A stretch of DNA of 64,000 nucleotides from Sinorhizobium americanum. GTDB taxonomy: Bacteria > Pseudomonadota > Alphaproteobacteria > Rhizobiales > Rhizobiaceae. A program made the position numbers and the translations under genes. The DNA lies in contig NZ_LNQC01000077.1 in NCBI RefSeq assembly GCF_001651855.1, positions 213,371 to 277,370 of the forward strand, given 5' to 3'. Position 1 is the stretch's first letter. Each line of letters begins with the position of its first letter. Positions 8,589-16,731 of this stretch are shown piece by piece. The notes below the pieces were generated by a model. It made no database searches. It was not told the origin of the DNA and saw nothing but the letters and a program-made list of their open reading frames with translations.

Positions 8589-9533
8589 ATGTCCGAAGTC
8601 TTCCTGAATGTGCTCCCGATCTTTGTGCTGATTCTGACCGGCTGGCTAATCGTGAAGTTCGGCTACCTGAAGCCGCCCGTCGGCGAGGCGCTGGGCGATT
8701 TCGTCTTCCGCGTCGCCGTGCCGGTCCTTCTGTTCCGGACCATCGCCGAGGCGGATTTCAAGGAGGGGTCGCCCTGGCCGCTCTGGGTCGCCTATTTCTC
8801 CGGCGTTGCCGTCACCTGGACCCTCGGCCATCTGGCCGCCACGCTCGGCTTCGGCCGTGATCCGCGCATGGGCGTGCTGGCCGGTGTCTCCTCGGCCTTT
8901 GCCAATACGGTCTTCATCGGCCTGCCTTTGGTGTCGCGGGTGGTCGGGGAAGAGGGGATCATCGCGCTTTCGATCCTGCTTTCGGTTCATCTGCCGGTGA
9001 TGATGATCGCCGGGACCGTGATGATGGACCGCGCCGACCAGAAGGTAAGCGGCCGACCACGCCAGAGCCTCGTAAAGCTTTTGGCGGGCGTCGGCCGCAA
9101 TCTCGTCCGCAACCCGCTGGTGATCGGGCTCGCCTTCGGCGCGCTCTTCCATCTTCTCGGCCAGCCGCTCGGCGGGCCGACCAAGATCGTCGTCGACCAG
9201 CTTGCCGGCGTCGCCGCGCCCGCAGCACTCATCTCGATCGGCATGGCGCTCGACAAATACGGGCTCGCCGGCAATACCGGACTTGCCGCCGTTACCAGCA
9301 CGCTGAAGCTCGTCGTGCTGCCGGGCGCCGTCTTTGCCGCCTGCCATCTCCTGGGCCTAAGCGACAGCTGGACCGCCGCCCTCGTCCTTACCTCTTCCGT
9401 GCCGACCGGCGTCAATGCCTGGCTGATCGCCAACCACTTCAATGTCGGCCACGGCCTCGCCTCCTCGACCATCACGCTGACAACCGCGCTCGGCGTCGTC
9501 AGCGTTTCGGCCTGGGCCTATCTGTTGATGTGA
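8589..9533 (+). CDS. AEC-family (auxin efflux carrier-like) permease
   Basis: The 314-residue integral membrane protein has about ten hydrophobic helices in two halves. It carries AEC hallmarks such as FANTVFIGLPLV at about residues 102-113 and the late SSVPTGVNAWLIANHF segment. Bacterial AEC carriers export or import small organic anions such as malonate or malate. The substrate here is unknown. It is transcribed alone, convergent with ilvE, with only 15 bp between stop codons. Confidence 0.88.
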   Translation: MSEVFLNVLPIFVLILTGWLIVKFGYLKPPVGEALGDFVFRVAVPVLLFRTIAEADFKEGSPWPLWVAYFSGVAVTWTLGHLAATLGFGRDPRMGVLAGVSSAFANTVFIGLPLVSRVVGEEGIIALSILLSVHLPVMMIAGTVMMDRADQKVSGRPRQSLVKLLAGVGRNLVRNPLVIGLAFGALFHLLGQPLGGPTKIVVDQLAGVAAPAALISIGMALDKYGLAGNTGLAAVTSTLKLVVLPGAVFAACHLLGLSDSWTAALVLTSSVPTGVNAWLIANHFNVGHGLASSTITLTTALGVVSVSAWAYLLM

Positions 9534-9548
9534 TGTGGGGTGCCCCCG

Positions 9549-10640
9549 CTAGAACAACCGATCGAGCCAGCCGTGCCCGTCGGGGGCGCGGCCGTTCTGG
9601 ATGTCGAGCAGCGCGGCCTTCAGCCGTGCGGCCACCGGGCCGGCGCCGCCGTCGCCAATCGTGAAGTTGCGGGTGCGGCCCTTCACCTTGCCGATCGGCG
9701 TCACCACCGCGGCCGTACCGCAGGCGAAGGCCTCGGTCAGCCGGCCGCTTTCGGCATCGGCCTGCCACTGATCGATCGAATAGGGCTCCTCGCGGACCGT
9801 GAGGCCGAGGTCGCGGGCCAGCGTGATCAGCGAATCGCGGGTGATGCCCGGCAGGATCGTGCCGGTGAGCGGCGGCGTCTGCAGCGAGCCGTCCTCGAAG
9901 ACGAAGAAGACGTTCATGCCGCCGAGTTCCTCGATCCAGCGCTTTTCGACGGCGTCGAGGAAGACGACCTGGTCGCAGCCCTCGCGGGTCGCTTCCGCCT
10001 GTGCGGCGAGACTTGCTGCATAGTTGCCGCCGCATTTCGCCTCACCGGTGCCGCCGGGGGCCGCCCGCGTGTAATTCTCGGAAGCCCAAAGGGTCACCGC
10101 TGGTGCGCCGCTCTTGAAATAGGAGCCGACCGGCGAGGCGATGACGCAAAAGAGATAGTCGGAAGACGGCTTGACGCCGAGGATCGCCTCCGTGGCGATC
10201 ATGAACGGCCGGAGATAGAGCGAGGCGCCTTCAGCCGCCGGAATCCAATCGCGATCCGCCCGCACCAGGGCGCGCACGGATTCGACGAATAGCTCTTCCG
10301 GCAAGGGCGCCATGGCCAGGCGATTGGCGGAGTTGGTGAAACGGCGCGCATTGGCGCCCGGGCGGAACAATGTGGCGCCGCCGTCCGGCAGTCGGTAGGC
10401 CTTCATGCCTTCGAAGATCTCCTGGGCATAGTGCAGCACCACCGTCGACGGGCTGAGATCGAAAGCCTTCCGCGGCTCGATCTTGGCGTCATGCCAGCCG
10501 CGTCCCTCGGAATAGCGGATCGTCGCCATGTGATCGGTCAGCACGCGGCCGAAGCCCGGGTTCTTGAGCAGAGTCTCGCGCTCGCCCGCTGCCATGGGGT
10601 TCGGATGTGTCTCGATGAGGAAAGTTCCGCCGCTGGTCAT
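9549..10640 (-). CDS. ilvE: Branched-chain amino acid aminotransferase
   Basis: The 363-residue class IV PLP aminotransferase catalyses the last step of Leu, Ile and Val synthesis and the first step of their breakdown, using 2-oxoglutarate/glutamate. The PLP lysine is in GEAKCGGNYAASL at about residue 203. Other family blocks are HYAQEIFEGMKAYR, RPFMIATEAILGV and EAFACGTAAVVTPIG near the C-terminus. The length is that of the larger (type II) branched-chain enzymes. It is transcribed alone and leftward. Confidence 0.95.
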   Translation of the reverse strand: MTSGGTFLIETHPNPMAAGERETLLKNPGFGRVLTDHMATIRYSEGRGWHDAKIEPRKAFDLSPSTVVLHYAQEIFEGMKAYRLPDGGATLFRPGANARRFTNSANRLAMAPLPEELFVESVRALVRADRDWIPAAEGASLYLRPFMIATEAILGVKPSSDYLFCVIASPVGSYFKSGAPAVTLWASENYTRAAPGGTGEAKCGGNYAASLAAQAEATREGCDQVVFLDAVEKRWIEELGGMNVFFVFEDGSLQTPPLTGTILPGITRDSLITLARDLGLTVREEPYSIDQWQADAESGRLTEAFACGTAAVVTPIGKVKGRTRNFTIGDGGAGPVAARLKAALLDIQNGRAPDGHGWLDRLF

Positions 10641-10826
10641 CTATCGTCCGCTCCTTCGCTCCGAGCGCAACCGTCCCACTTACATGCAGAGGGACCAAGC
10701 TCCGACCGGATTGCATTTGGTTACAGTGTCAGTTGCACAGATATTAGCATCGCCCAAGAAAAATCCGATAGGCGCGGGCATCGGCGCAAAGCTTTTCGGC
10801 GCTCACCCGACGGCGACTGATCGGAT

Positions 10827-10855
10827 AGAAAAAGCCCGGTCGATGACCGGGCTCT
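10827..10855 (-). terminator. Rho-independent terminator after cycM
   Basis: On the minus strand an 8-bp GC stem (AGCCCGGT / ACCGGGCT) with a 5-nt loop is followed by five Ts. It lies about 20 bp past the cycM stop codon. Confidence 0.85.
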
Positions 10856-10875
10856 CCCAGAGAAATACGGGGCGC

Positions 10876-11556
10876 TTAGTGTGCCGGAGCCGGAGCAGGG
10901 GCCGCCGCCTGACCAGCTTCGGCCGGAGCCGGGGCAGGAGCCGCCGTCTGGCCATCTTGGGCAGGGGCGGCAGCCGGTGCCGCTTCCGTCGCGCCGGTCG
11001 CATCCGCCGCCGGCAGCGGTGCCGGGGTGTCGGCCTTTTCGCGCAGCCAGGCGATCAGGTTCGCCCGCTCGTCCGGCTTCTTGAGGCCGGCAAAGCCCAT
11101 GGCCGTGCCCGGCACGTGCTTCTTCGGCGCCTCGAGGAAATAGCTCAGGTGGTCGTAGTCCCAGACGACCTTGCCGCCTTCGGAAAAGGTCTTCATGCCG
11201 GCGGAGTAGGCGAAGCCCTCATGCGAGGCGACCGGACGGTTGACGAGGCCCCAGAGATTCGGGCCGACCTTGTTCGGTCCGCCCTTCTCGATGGTGTGAC
11301 AGCTTGCGCATTTCTTGAACACGGCTTCGCCGGCGGAAGCATCGGCCTTGGCGAGCAACGGACCGATCGGTTCCGACTTTGCTTCCTCGCCGCCGCCCGC
11401 ACCGGCCTCAGCCGTCGGTTCCTCGGCGACGATCGCAAAACCTTCCTTTTCGGGAGCTTCAGAATGGAAAATGCCTTCAGACGCAATGGACACGGTCATC
11501 AGCACGAAGACCGTACCCAGCAAGGCACCCACACCCATGTTCACATATGGATTCAT
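10876..11556 (-). CDS. cycM: Membrane-anchored cytochrome c (CycM type)
   Basis: The 226-residue c-type cytochrome is held to the membrane by an uncleaved N-terminal helix (VNMGVGALLGTVFVLMTV). It probably carries electrons from the bc1 complex to an aa3-type oxidase. The haem site is CASCHTI at about residues 86-92, and the distal Met is in PGTAMGFAGL. The start at 11556 gives MNPYVNMGVG; an ATG 30 bp upstream adds only RRWQRERLQ. The C-terminus is an unusual Ala/Pro-rich low-complexity tail of about 50 residues. Neighbours kdsB and pheA, divergent from it, match remembered Sinorhizobium order. Confidence 0.92.
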   Translation of the reverse strand: MNPYVNMGVGALLGTVFVLMTVSIASEGIFHSEAPEKEGFAIVAEEPTAEAGAGGGEEAKSEPIGPLLAKADASAGEAVFKKCASCHTIEKGGPNKVGPNLWGLVNRPVASHEGFAYSAGMKTFSEGGKVVWDYDHLSYFLEAPKKHVPGTAMGFAGLKKPDERANLIAWLREKADTPAPLPAADATGATEAAPAAAPAQDGQTAAPAPAPAEAGQAAAPAPAPAH

Positions 11557-11706
11557 CTGCAAACGCTCCCTTTGCCACCGGCGCAAACAAAAACCCGGCC
11601 CATCTTGAAATCGCGCGGAACCTATGTCTTTTGGCTCTGCGTTGCAACAGAGATTATCGACCCCGAAGTGAGACCTTTTGACACTTTCTCAGGGGTTTTT
11701 GAAGGC

Positions 11707-12459
11707 ATGACGATGAATCGTGAAAATTCGGGCAAAGCCCTGGTGCTCATCCCGGCGCGCATGGCCTCGACGCGCTTGCCGGGCAAGCCGCTCGCCGACA
11801 TCTGCGGCCTGCCGATGATCGTCCAGGTCGCCAGGCGCGCAGCGGAGGCAGACGTCGGCCGGATCGTCGTCGCCGTCGATCACAACGAGGTCTACGAGGC
11901 GGTGCGCGACGCCGGCTTCGAAGCGGTCATGACCCGCATCGATCATCAGTCCGGCTCCGACCGAATCTACGAGGCGCTGCAGAAGGCCGACCCGAACGGA
12001 GAGGCGGAGATCGTCATCAATGTCCAAGGCGATCTGCCGACGATCGAGCCCGGGCCGATCCGCTCAGCCTTGAGGCCGCTCGAAAACGCGGCGACCGACA
12101 TTGCCACGCTGACAGTGGAAATCACCGACGAGCACGAGAAGACCAATCCGAACGTCGTCAAGGTCGTCGGATCGCCGCTGTCGGAGAGCCGGCTGCGGGC
12201 GCTTTACTTCACCCGCGCGACGGCGCCGCATGGCGCAGGCCCGCTCTATCACCATATCGGCCTTTACGCCTACCGGCGGAGCGCACTCGAGACCTTCGTG
12301 TCGCTGAAGCCTTCGACGCTCGAAAGGCGCGAATCGCTCGAACAGTTGCGGGCGCTCGAGGCCGGCATGCGCATCGACGTCGAGATCGTCGATTCCGTGC
12401 CGCTCGGCGTCGACACGCCGGCCGACCTCGAAAAAGCCCGCCGCATGCTCGCGGCCTGA
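11707..12459 (+). CDS. kdsB: 3-deoxy-manno-octulosonate cytidylyltransferase
   Basis: The 250-residue cytosolic enzyme activates Kdo with CTP to give CMP-Kdo for lipopolysaccharide inner-core synthesis. The nucleotide-binding start is VLIPARMASTRLPGKPL at about residues 13-29. Other conserved blocks are INVQGDLPTIEP and YHHIGLYAYRRSAL. The start at ATG 11707 fits the family N-terminus. A very long open frame extends upstream over cycM but is not coding. pheA follows 13 bp downstream. Confidence 0.96.
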   Translation: MTMNRENSGKALVLIPARMASTRLPGKPLADICGLPMIVQVARRAAEADVGRIVVAVDHNEVYEAVRDAGFEAVMTRIDHQSGSDRIYEALQKADPNGEAEIVINVQGDLPTIEPGPIRSALRPLENAATDIATLTVEITDEHEKTNPNVVKVVGSPLSESRLRALYFTRATAPHGAGPLYHHIGLYAYRRSALETFVSLKPSTLERRESLEQLRALEAGMRIDVEIVDSVPLGVDTPADLEKARRMLAA

Positions 12460-12472
12460 AAGGACAGCCAAC

Positions 12473-13327
12473 GTGACCGTCAAGACCAACAGGATTGCCT
12501 TCCAGGGCGACTTCGGCGCCAATTCCGATATGGCTTGCCGGGACATGTTCCCGTCGATGGATCCGTTGCCCTGCCAGACCTTCGAGGACGCCTTTCTGGC
12601 GGTCGAGAACGGCGATGCCGATCTCGGCATGATCCCGATCGAGAACACGATCGCCGGCCGCGTCGCCGATATCCATCACCTGCTGCCCGAATCGCGCCTC
12701 CACATCGTCGGCGAATATTTCATGCCGATCCGCTTCCAGCTTATGGTGCTTCCGGGCGTCAAGCATGACGAGATTCGCACCGTGCACAGCCATATCCATG
12801 CGCTCGGCCAGTGCCGCAAGATCGTCCGCGCCAATCGCTGGAAGCCGATCGTCGCCGGCGATACCGCCGGTGCCGCCAAGCTCGTTTCCGAGACCGGCGA
12901 CCGCTCGATGGCGGCGCTCGCCCCGCGGCTGGCCGCCGACCTCTACGGCCTCGACATCATCGCCGAGAACGTCGAGGATACTGACAGCAACGTCACCCGC
13001 TTCGTCGTGCTGTCGCGCGAGGAGCAGCGGACGACGCGCAAGTCGGACGACGAACTGATCATCACGACCTTCGTGTTCAACGTCCGCAACATTCCGGCAG
13101 CCCTTTACAAGGCGATGGGCGGCTTTGCCACCAACGGCATCAACATGACGAAGCTCGAAAGCTACCAGCTCGGCGGCAAGTTCGTGGCGACGCAGTTCTA
13201 TGCCGATATCGAGGGCCATCCGGACGACGAGGGGGTGCGACACGCGATGGACGAGCTGCGCTTCTTCTCGGAAAATGTGCGCATCCTCGGGACGTACAGG
13301 GCGCACCCGATGCGCGGCGTGCTCTGA
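12473..13327 (+). CDS. pheA: Prephenate dehydratase
   Basis: The 284-residue monofunctional enzyme converts prephenate to phenylpyruvate, the committed step to phenylalanine. The catalytic domain opens NRIAFQGDFGANSD and includes the TRF motif in DSNVTRFVVLSRE near residue 175. An ACT domain for Phe feedback follows from about residue 190, including the GINMTKLESYQLG segment. There is no chorismate mutase domain, unlike E. coli PheA. A GTG start at 12473 follows an AGGACAGCC ribosome site. Confidence 0.96.
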   Translation: MTVKTNRIAFQGDFGANSDMACRDMFPSMDPLPCQTFEDAFLAVENGDADLGMIPIENTIAGRVADIHHLLPESRLHIVGEYFMPIRFQLMVLPGVKHDEIRTVHSHIHALGQCRKIVRANRWKPIVAGDTAGAAKLVSETGDRSMAALAPRLAADLYGLDIIAENVEDTDSNVTRFVVLSREEQRTTRKSDDELIITTFVFNVRNIPAALYKAMGGFATNGINMTKLESYQLGGKFVATQFYADIEGHPDDEGVRHAMDELRFFSENVRILGTYRAHPMRGVL

Positions 13328-13649
13328 GGTTCAGGCAGGAAGGTGTGCGGGTCGGTCTCCATCCGGTCACGCCGTTCGCACGGTTATTTACCCAGCCGCC
13401 ATCCTCGGGCAATCGCGACGTGGTCAATCCGGTCAGGCGGTCGCCGCAGCACTTTGGACGACCATATACCGATGTTCGGGATTTTGGTGGAAGCGGGATG
13501 GAAAGGTGACGACGTCCCGGAAAAGCGGCGAATTATCGTTAATCGGCTACGCGTCCAGCGCATGCCTAATTTGCAATCATGGAACTTCTTAAATCTTAGG
13601 CAAATGCCTATTTGACCTTCGTCAAGAAAAAGAAAATGGAGTGTCAAAA
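13328..13649. other. Non-coding stretch before the DUF1127 gene
   Basis: These 322 bp between pheA and the DUF1127 gene hold no supportable gene. The last 90 bp turn AT-rich and contain a perfect palindrome (separate entry), so this is probably the promoter and leader of the small gene. Confidence 0.6.
13597..13610. promoter_or_regulatory. Perfect palindrome, candidate operator
   Basis: TAGGCA-AA-TGCCTA is a perfect 6-2-6 inverted repeat 40 bp upstream of the DUF1127 start. A related half, ATGCCTAATTTGCA, occurs at about 13562. It has the size of a repressor site, but no regulator can be named. Confidence 0.4.
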
Positions 13650-13787
13650 ATGAAGATCCGTCAGAAGATCATGGAATACGCAAAACTGCGCCGTGCGGTA
13701 CGCGAGCTGAACGCTCTGGACGACCACGCGCTGAGCGACATCGGTCTTTCCCGTTCCCAGATTCAGGCTGCCGTCTACGGCCGCTAA
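13650..13787 (+). CDS. Small DUF1127 protein (45 aa)
   Basis: The short frame encodes a 45-residue basic protein with the DUF1127 (YjiS-like) signature: an amphipathic helix, then ALDDHALSDIGLSRSQIQAAV. The family is abundant in alphaproteobacteria. Some members influence phosphate, carbon or nitrogen metabolism and RNA turnover through an Arg-rich motif, but this copy is not assigned. The ribosome site AATGGAG lies 9 bp before the ATG. It has its own AT-rich upstream region with a palindrome. Confidence 0.88.
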   Translation: MKIRQKIMEYAKLRRAVRELNALDDHALSDIGLSRSQIQAAVYGR

Positions 13788-13885
13788 CCCACGGATGGCC
13801 GCGCGCAGTTTCAAACTGCGGCGGCGACCTTCGTTGGGCCTGAAAAGACGCCGGACGCGGTAGCGACCGTGCAGCGTCAAGTCTT

Positions 13886-13920
13886 CCACGCCCCGCCGTC
13901 TTTCTCGGGCGGGGTGTGAG
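13886..13920. terminator. GC-rich hairpin between convergent genes
   Basis: CACGCCCCGCC pairs with GGCGGGGTGTG around a loop of about 10 nt between the DUF1127 gene and the leftward VOC gene. There is no clear T-tract on either side, so it is only a possible bidirectional terminator. Confidence 0.4.
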
Positions 13921-13927
13921 GAAGCCT

Positions 13928-14296
13928 TCAGTTGTCGTAGAGGCAGACGCGCAGGCGATGCCCGTCCGGATCGAGGGCGACGAATGTCGGTCCGAAATCC
14001 ATCCTCGTCAGTTCCTGTGCGATCGGCAGCCCCATCGCTTGCCATTCCTCGTAGTGGGCGCGAACTGCCTCTTCTCCCTCGACCATGAATGCGAGCTCGG
14101 CGCGGCTACCTTCGCCGACCGGCCCGGGCTTGACGCCGGCATTTGCCCACAAACCGAGAACGAATCCTTCCTGCACCTCGAAGGAGGAGAAGCTCGGAAA
14201 GGCTACAGTCGGTTCCTTGCCGAGCAGCTTGCGATAGAACTCGACGCTGGCCAGCGGGTCGGCGACGTAGAGGACGATGAGATTGGGTTTTGCCAT
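13928..14296 (-). CDS. VOC-family (glyoxalase/bleomycin resistance fold) protein
   Basis: The 122-residue protein has two beta-alpha-beta-beta-beta modules, with LIVLYVADPLASVEFYRKLL at residues 6-25 and a DFGPTFVALDPDGHRLRV ending. Family members are metal-dependent lyases, dioxygenases or drug-binding proteins, and no specific activity can be assigned. The WYL-type regulator upstream on the same strand, 85 bp away, may control it. Confidence 0.85.
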   Translation of the reverse strand: MAKPNLIVLYVADPLASVEFYRKLLGKEPTVAFPSFSSFEVQEGFVLGLWANAGVKPGPVGEGSRAELAFMVEGEEAVRAHYEEWQAMGLPIAQELTRMDFGPTFVALDPDGHRLRVCLYDN

Positions 14297-14381
14297 GATG
14301 GTCTCCTTGTTTCGAGACCCTCAAGCTAGCAATGACTGCTGTCAGTTTTTGTCAGCAGTGCGCGCGTGACCGAAAAGAAAA

Positions 14382-15074
14382 TCAAACCCCGACGGGATCG
14401 ACGCCACGAGCGGCGCGCCAGTCCTTGAGCAGAGCCTGGCGGCGGCGTGGGTAGCGGCTGTCGAGTATCGCCGCTTCTGCAATCCGGTCGGTGCGGAAAT
14501 GCCGAAAATCCTGACGGAGCTCGCACCAAGCCGCGAGCACCCGTGTCTCCTCGAAGAAGCCGAGCGCGAAAGGCCAGACCGTGCGGCGGCTGTCGCGGCC
14601 GTCGTTGTCGAGGTAGCCGAGCTCGAGCTTTTGTTCGGAGCGGATTGCCTTGCGCAAGACACCGAGGTCGATCCGGTCGGCAACCGGTTGACGTGGTCCG
14701 ACGAGCAGCGTGGACCCGTCTAGCTTCTCCTTGAGCTCGGCCGGCAGCACCGAGCCGATCTTCGCCAGCGCGTCGGCCGCCGCTGCCGCGAGCCTCTTGT
14801 CGCCGCGCTTCGTCACCCAGCGCAAACCGAGGACCAGTGCCTCGATCTCCTCCTCGGAAAACATCATCGGCGGCAGCAGGAAGCCCGGCTTGAGGACATA
14901 GCCGACGCCCGCCTCGCCCTCGATTTCGGCGCCCTGGGCCTGCAGGCTGGCGATGTCTCGATAGAGGGTGCGCAGGCTGACGCCGGTCTCCTCGGCCAGC
15001 TGCCGGCCGCTCACCGGTCGCCGGTGACGTCTCAACACCTGGATGAGATCGATGAGCCGTTCGGATCGCGCCAT
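14382..15074 (-). CDS. YafY-type HTH/WYL transcriptional regulator
   Basis: The 230-residue regulator has an N-terminal winged helix-turn-helix (GRQLAEETGVSLRTLYRDIA at about residues 24-43). A C-terminal WYL-like ligand domain includes LELGYLDNDGRDSRRTVWPF. Related proteins respond to small ligands or nucleic acids. Being directly upstream of the VOC gene on the same strand, it is likely to regulate that gene. Confidence 0.85.
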   Translation of the reverse strand: MARSERLIDLIQVLRRHRRPVSGRQLAEETGVSLRTLYRDIASLQAQGAEIEGEAGVGYVLKPGFLLPPMMFSEEEIEALVLGLRWVTKRGDKRLAAAAADALAKIGSVLPAELKEKLDGSTLLVGPRQPVADRIDLGVLRKAIRSEQKLELGYLDNDGRDSRRTVWPFALGFFEETRVLAAWCELRQDFRHFRTDRIAEAAILDSRYPRRRQALLKDWRAARGVDPVGV

Positions 15075-15094
15075 TCATTCCCGTCCCTTCGCGG

Positions 15095-16075
15095 TCAGCT
15101 ACGCTCCGGCCAGGTCAACCAGTCTCGCATCAGCTGGTGGGCGATTGCCCCCTTCGGCGGCGGGATGTGCTCATCCGGCGTCGTGGCGACCCCAGTCGAA
15201 CGCTCCAGCATCGCTTCGGTCTCCGCCCGGGTGAACCAGCGCACGTCCTCGAGCTCCTGCTCGTCGCGCTTGATGGCGGTCGATCGCGCCTCGGCATAGC
15301 AGCCGATCATCAGCGAGTGCGGCAGCGGCCAGGGCTGCGAGGCGTGATAGCGCACCCGGCCGATGCGGATGCCCGATTCCTCGTGCGTTTCGCGGCGCAC
15401 GGCGTTCTCGATCGTCTCGCCCGGCTCGACGAAACCGGCAAGGCAGGAATACATGCCCGGCGCGAAATGCGGGCTGCGGCCGAGCAGGCAGAGGTCGCGC
15501 TCGATGTCGACCGTCAGCATGATGACGACCGGATCGGTCCGCGGAAACACCATGTGGCCGCAGGCGGTGCAGATCCGCCGGTAGCCGCCGGCGGCACCGT
15601 CCATCGGCCCGCCGCAGCGGCCGCAGAAGCGGTTGTTGGCGTTCCAGGTGATCAGGCTCGACCCTTGGGCGAACTGCCCGAGGAGCTCCTCCGGCAGCAT
15701 CTGCTGCCGGTAGAGCATGCGCGCATCGGCGATCTTGAAGGGTCCCGGCACAGTCTCCTCGGTCAGGCCGGAAGGCACGGCGAGGCGCGGCTCGCCGTTC
15801 GGCAGGAAGCCGAGCAGGATCGCCTCGTCGATCGTCGGTTCGAGACCGGCGAGCTCATAGGGCGCGAAAAGCGGATCGATGATCTTCTCGTCATGCTTGA
15901 CGATCAGCTTCGCGCCGGAAAAGGCGAGGAAATGCGCGCCCGGATGTTTGAGGGCCTTTTCGACGCAATCGTCGGCGCGATGCTCGGACTGCCGGTCGAG
16001 ATGGTTTTCCGCGAAGGCGACGAAGGTGCTCGGCTCCGGATGGGGGCTGTGAAGATCGAAGATCGTTTTCGTCAT
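15095..16075 (-). CDS. nudC: NADH pyrophosphatase NudC / NAD-capped RNA decapping enzyme
   Basis: The 326-residue Nudix hydrolase cleaves NADH and NAD caps on RNA to NMN(H) and AMP or 5'-monophosphate RNA. A zinc ribbon (CGRCGG...CTACGH) lies at about residues 150-175. The Nudix box GFVEPGETIENAVRRETHEE follows near residue 220, and the NudC-specific SQPWPLPHSLMIG after it. The start at ATG 16075 places it 2 bp after the HIT gene stop. The frame is open upstream but overlaps the HIT gene. Confidence 0.94.
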   Translation of the reverse strand: MTKTIFDLHSPHPEPSTFVAFAENHLDRQSEHRADDCVEKALKHPGAHFLAFSGAKLIVKHDEKIIDPLFAPYELAGLEPTIDEAILLGFLPNGEPRLAVPSGLTEETVPGPFKIADARMLYRQQMLPEELLGQFAQGSSLITWNANNRFCGRCGGPMDGAAGGYRRICTACGHMVFPRTDPVVIMLTVDIERDLCLLGRSPHFAPGMYSCLAGFVEPGETIENAVRRETHEESGIRIGRVRYHASQPWPLPHSLMIGCYAEARSTAIKRDEQELEDVRWFTRAETEAMLERSTGVATTPDEHIPPPKGAIAHQLMRDWLTWPERS

Positions 16076-16077
16076 GT

Positions 16078-16482
16078 TCAAAAATTTTCCAATATACGTG
16101 CTGCGAATGCCTGATGCGCGCCCTCCGGCCACGGCTCTGCCTTGCCGAAGCCCCAGACCGGACCCGGCCAGTTCAGATCGCCCTCGCGGCGGGCGATGAC
16201 ATGCACATGAAGCTGCCGGACGATGTTGCCGAGCGCGCCGATATTGATCTTCTCTGCTCCGGTGGCCTTCTTGAGCGCCGCCGCCACCATGTTCGTTTCG
16301 AAAGTCAGCATCGCCTGGTCGAGCGGCGTGAGCTCGAAGACCTCCGAAACGTCGGCGCGCTGGGGAATGAGGATCAGCCACGGCCAGCGGCGGTCGTTCA
16401 TCAGGCGCATCTGGCAGAGGCCGATCGGGGCGATGGGTATGCCGTCGCGCTCGAGGCGCTCGTCGAGCGTGAATTCCGTCAA
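16078..16482 (-). CDS. HIT-family hydrolase
   Basis: The 134-residue protein contains the histidine-triad variant RQLHVHVIAR at about residues 88-97. HIT proteins hydrolyse or transfer nucleotide monophosphates (AMP-lysine, Ap4A, ADP-sugars). It is translationally adjacent to nudC, so a shared role in clearing nucleotide conjugates is plausible. The exact substrate is unknown. Confidence 0.9.
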   Translation of the reverse strand: MTEFTLDERLERDGIPIAPIGLCQMRLMNDRRWPWLILIPQRADVSEVFELTPLDQAMLTFETNMVAAALKKATGAEKINIGALGNIVRQLHVHVIARREGDLNWPGPVWGFGKAEPWPEGAHQAFAARILENF

Positions 16483-16587
16483 GAAAATCTCCTTGGGATC
16501 AAGCGGATTCGCGTTGTATTCTATACTGATAGCAGTTTTTTGGCGGCTTGGCTTGCATTTGCTTCAGATATTGCCGATATGGAAGCC

Positions 16588-16684
16588 GGGAGGTTGGTGG
16601 TGGACGAGCCACTCGCCAACCGGGTCAGGTCCGGAAGGAAGCAGCCCTAACGAGCCCCGGCACGGGTCATCGTGCCAGCCTCCC
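16588..16684 (+). ncRNA. ffs: Signal recognition particle RNA (4.5S)
   Basis: The region folds as a small bacterial SRP RNA. GGGAGGTTGG at 16588 pairs with CCAGCCTCCC at 16675, and the apical domain carries the invariant GGTCAGGTCCGGAAGGAAGCA, containing the GGAA tetraloop and the Ffh-binding asymmetric loop. It binds Ffh to target membrane proteins. It lies immediately upstream of dnaX, a common alphaproteobacterial location. The exact ends are inferred from the pairing. Confidence 0.95.
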
Positions 16685-16731
16685 ACCTTCTCCGTCCTGT
16701 CGGGACAAGAGTTCGAACAGCGGCAGGGTCG

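Noticed and set aside
10564..11706. A very long open frame (631 codons) on the plus strand running into kdsB
   Set aside because: The first 381 codons overlap cycM on the other strand, are Arg-rich and unlike any family; real KdsB begins at 11707.
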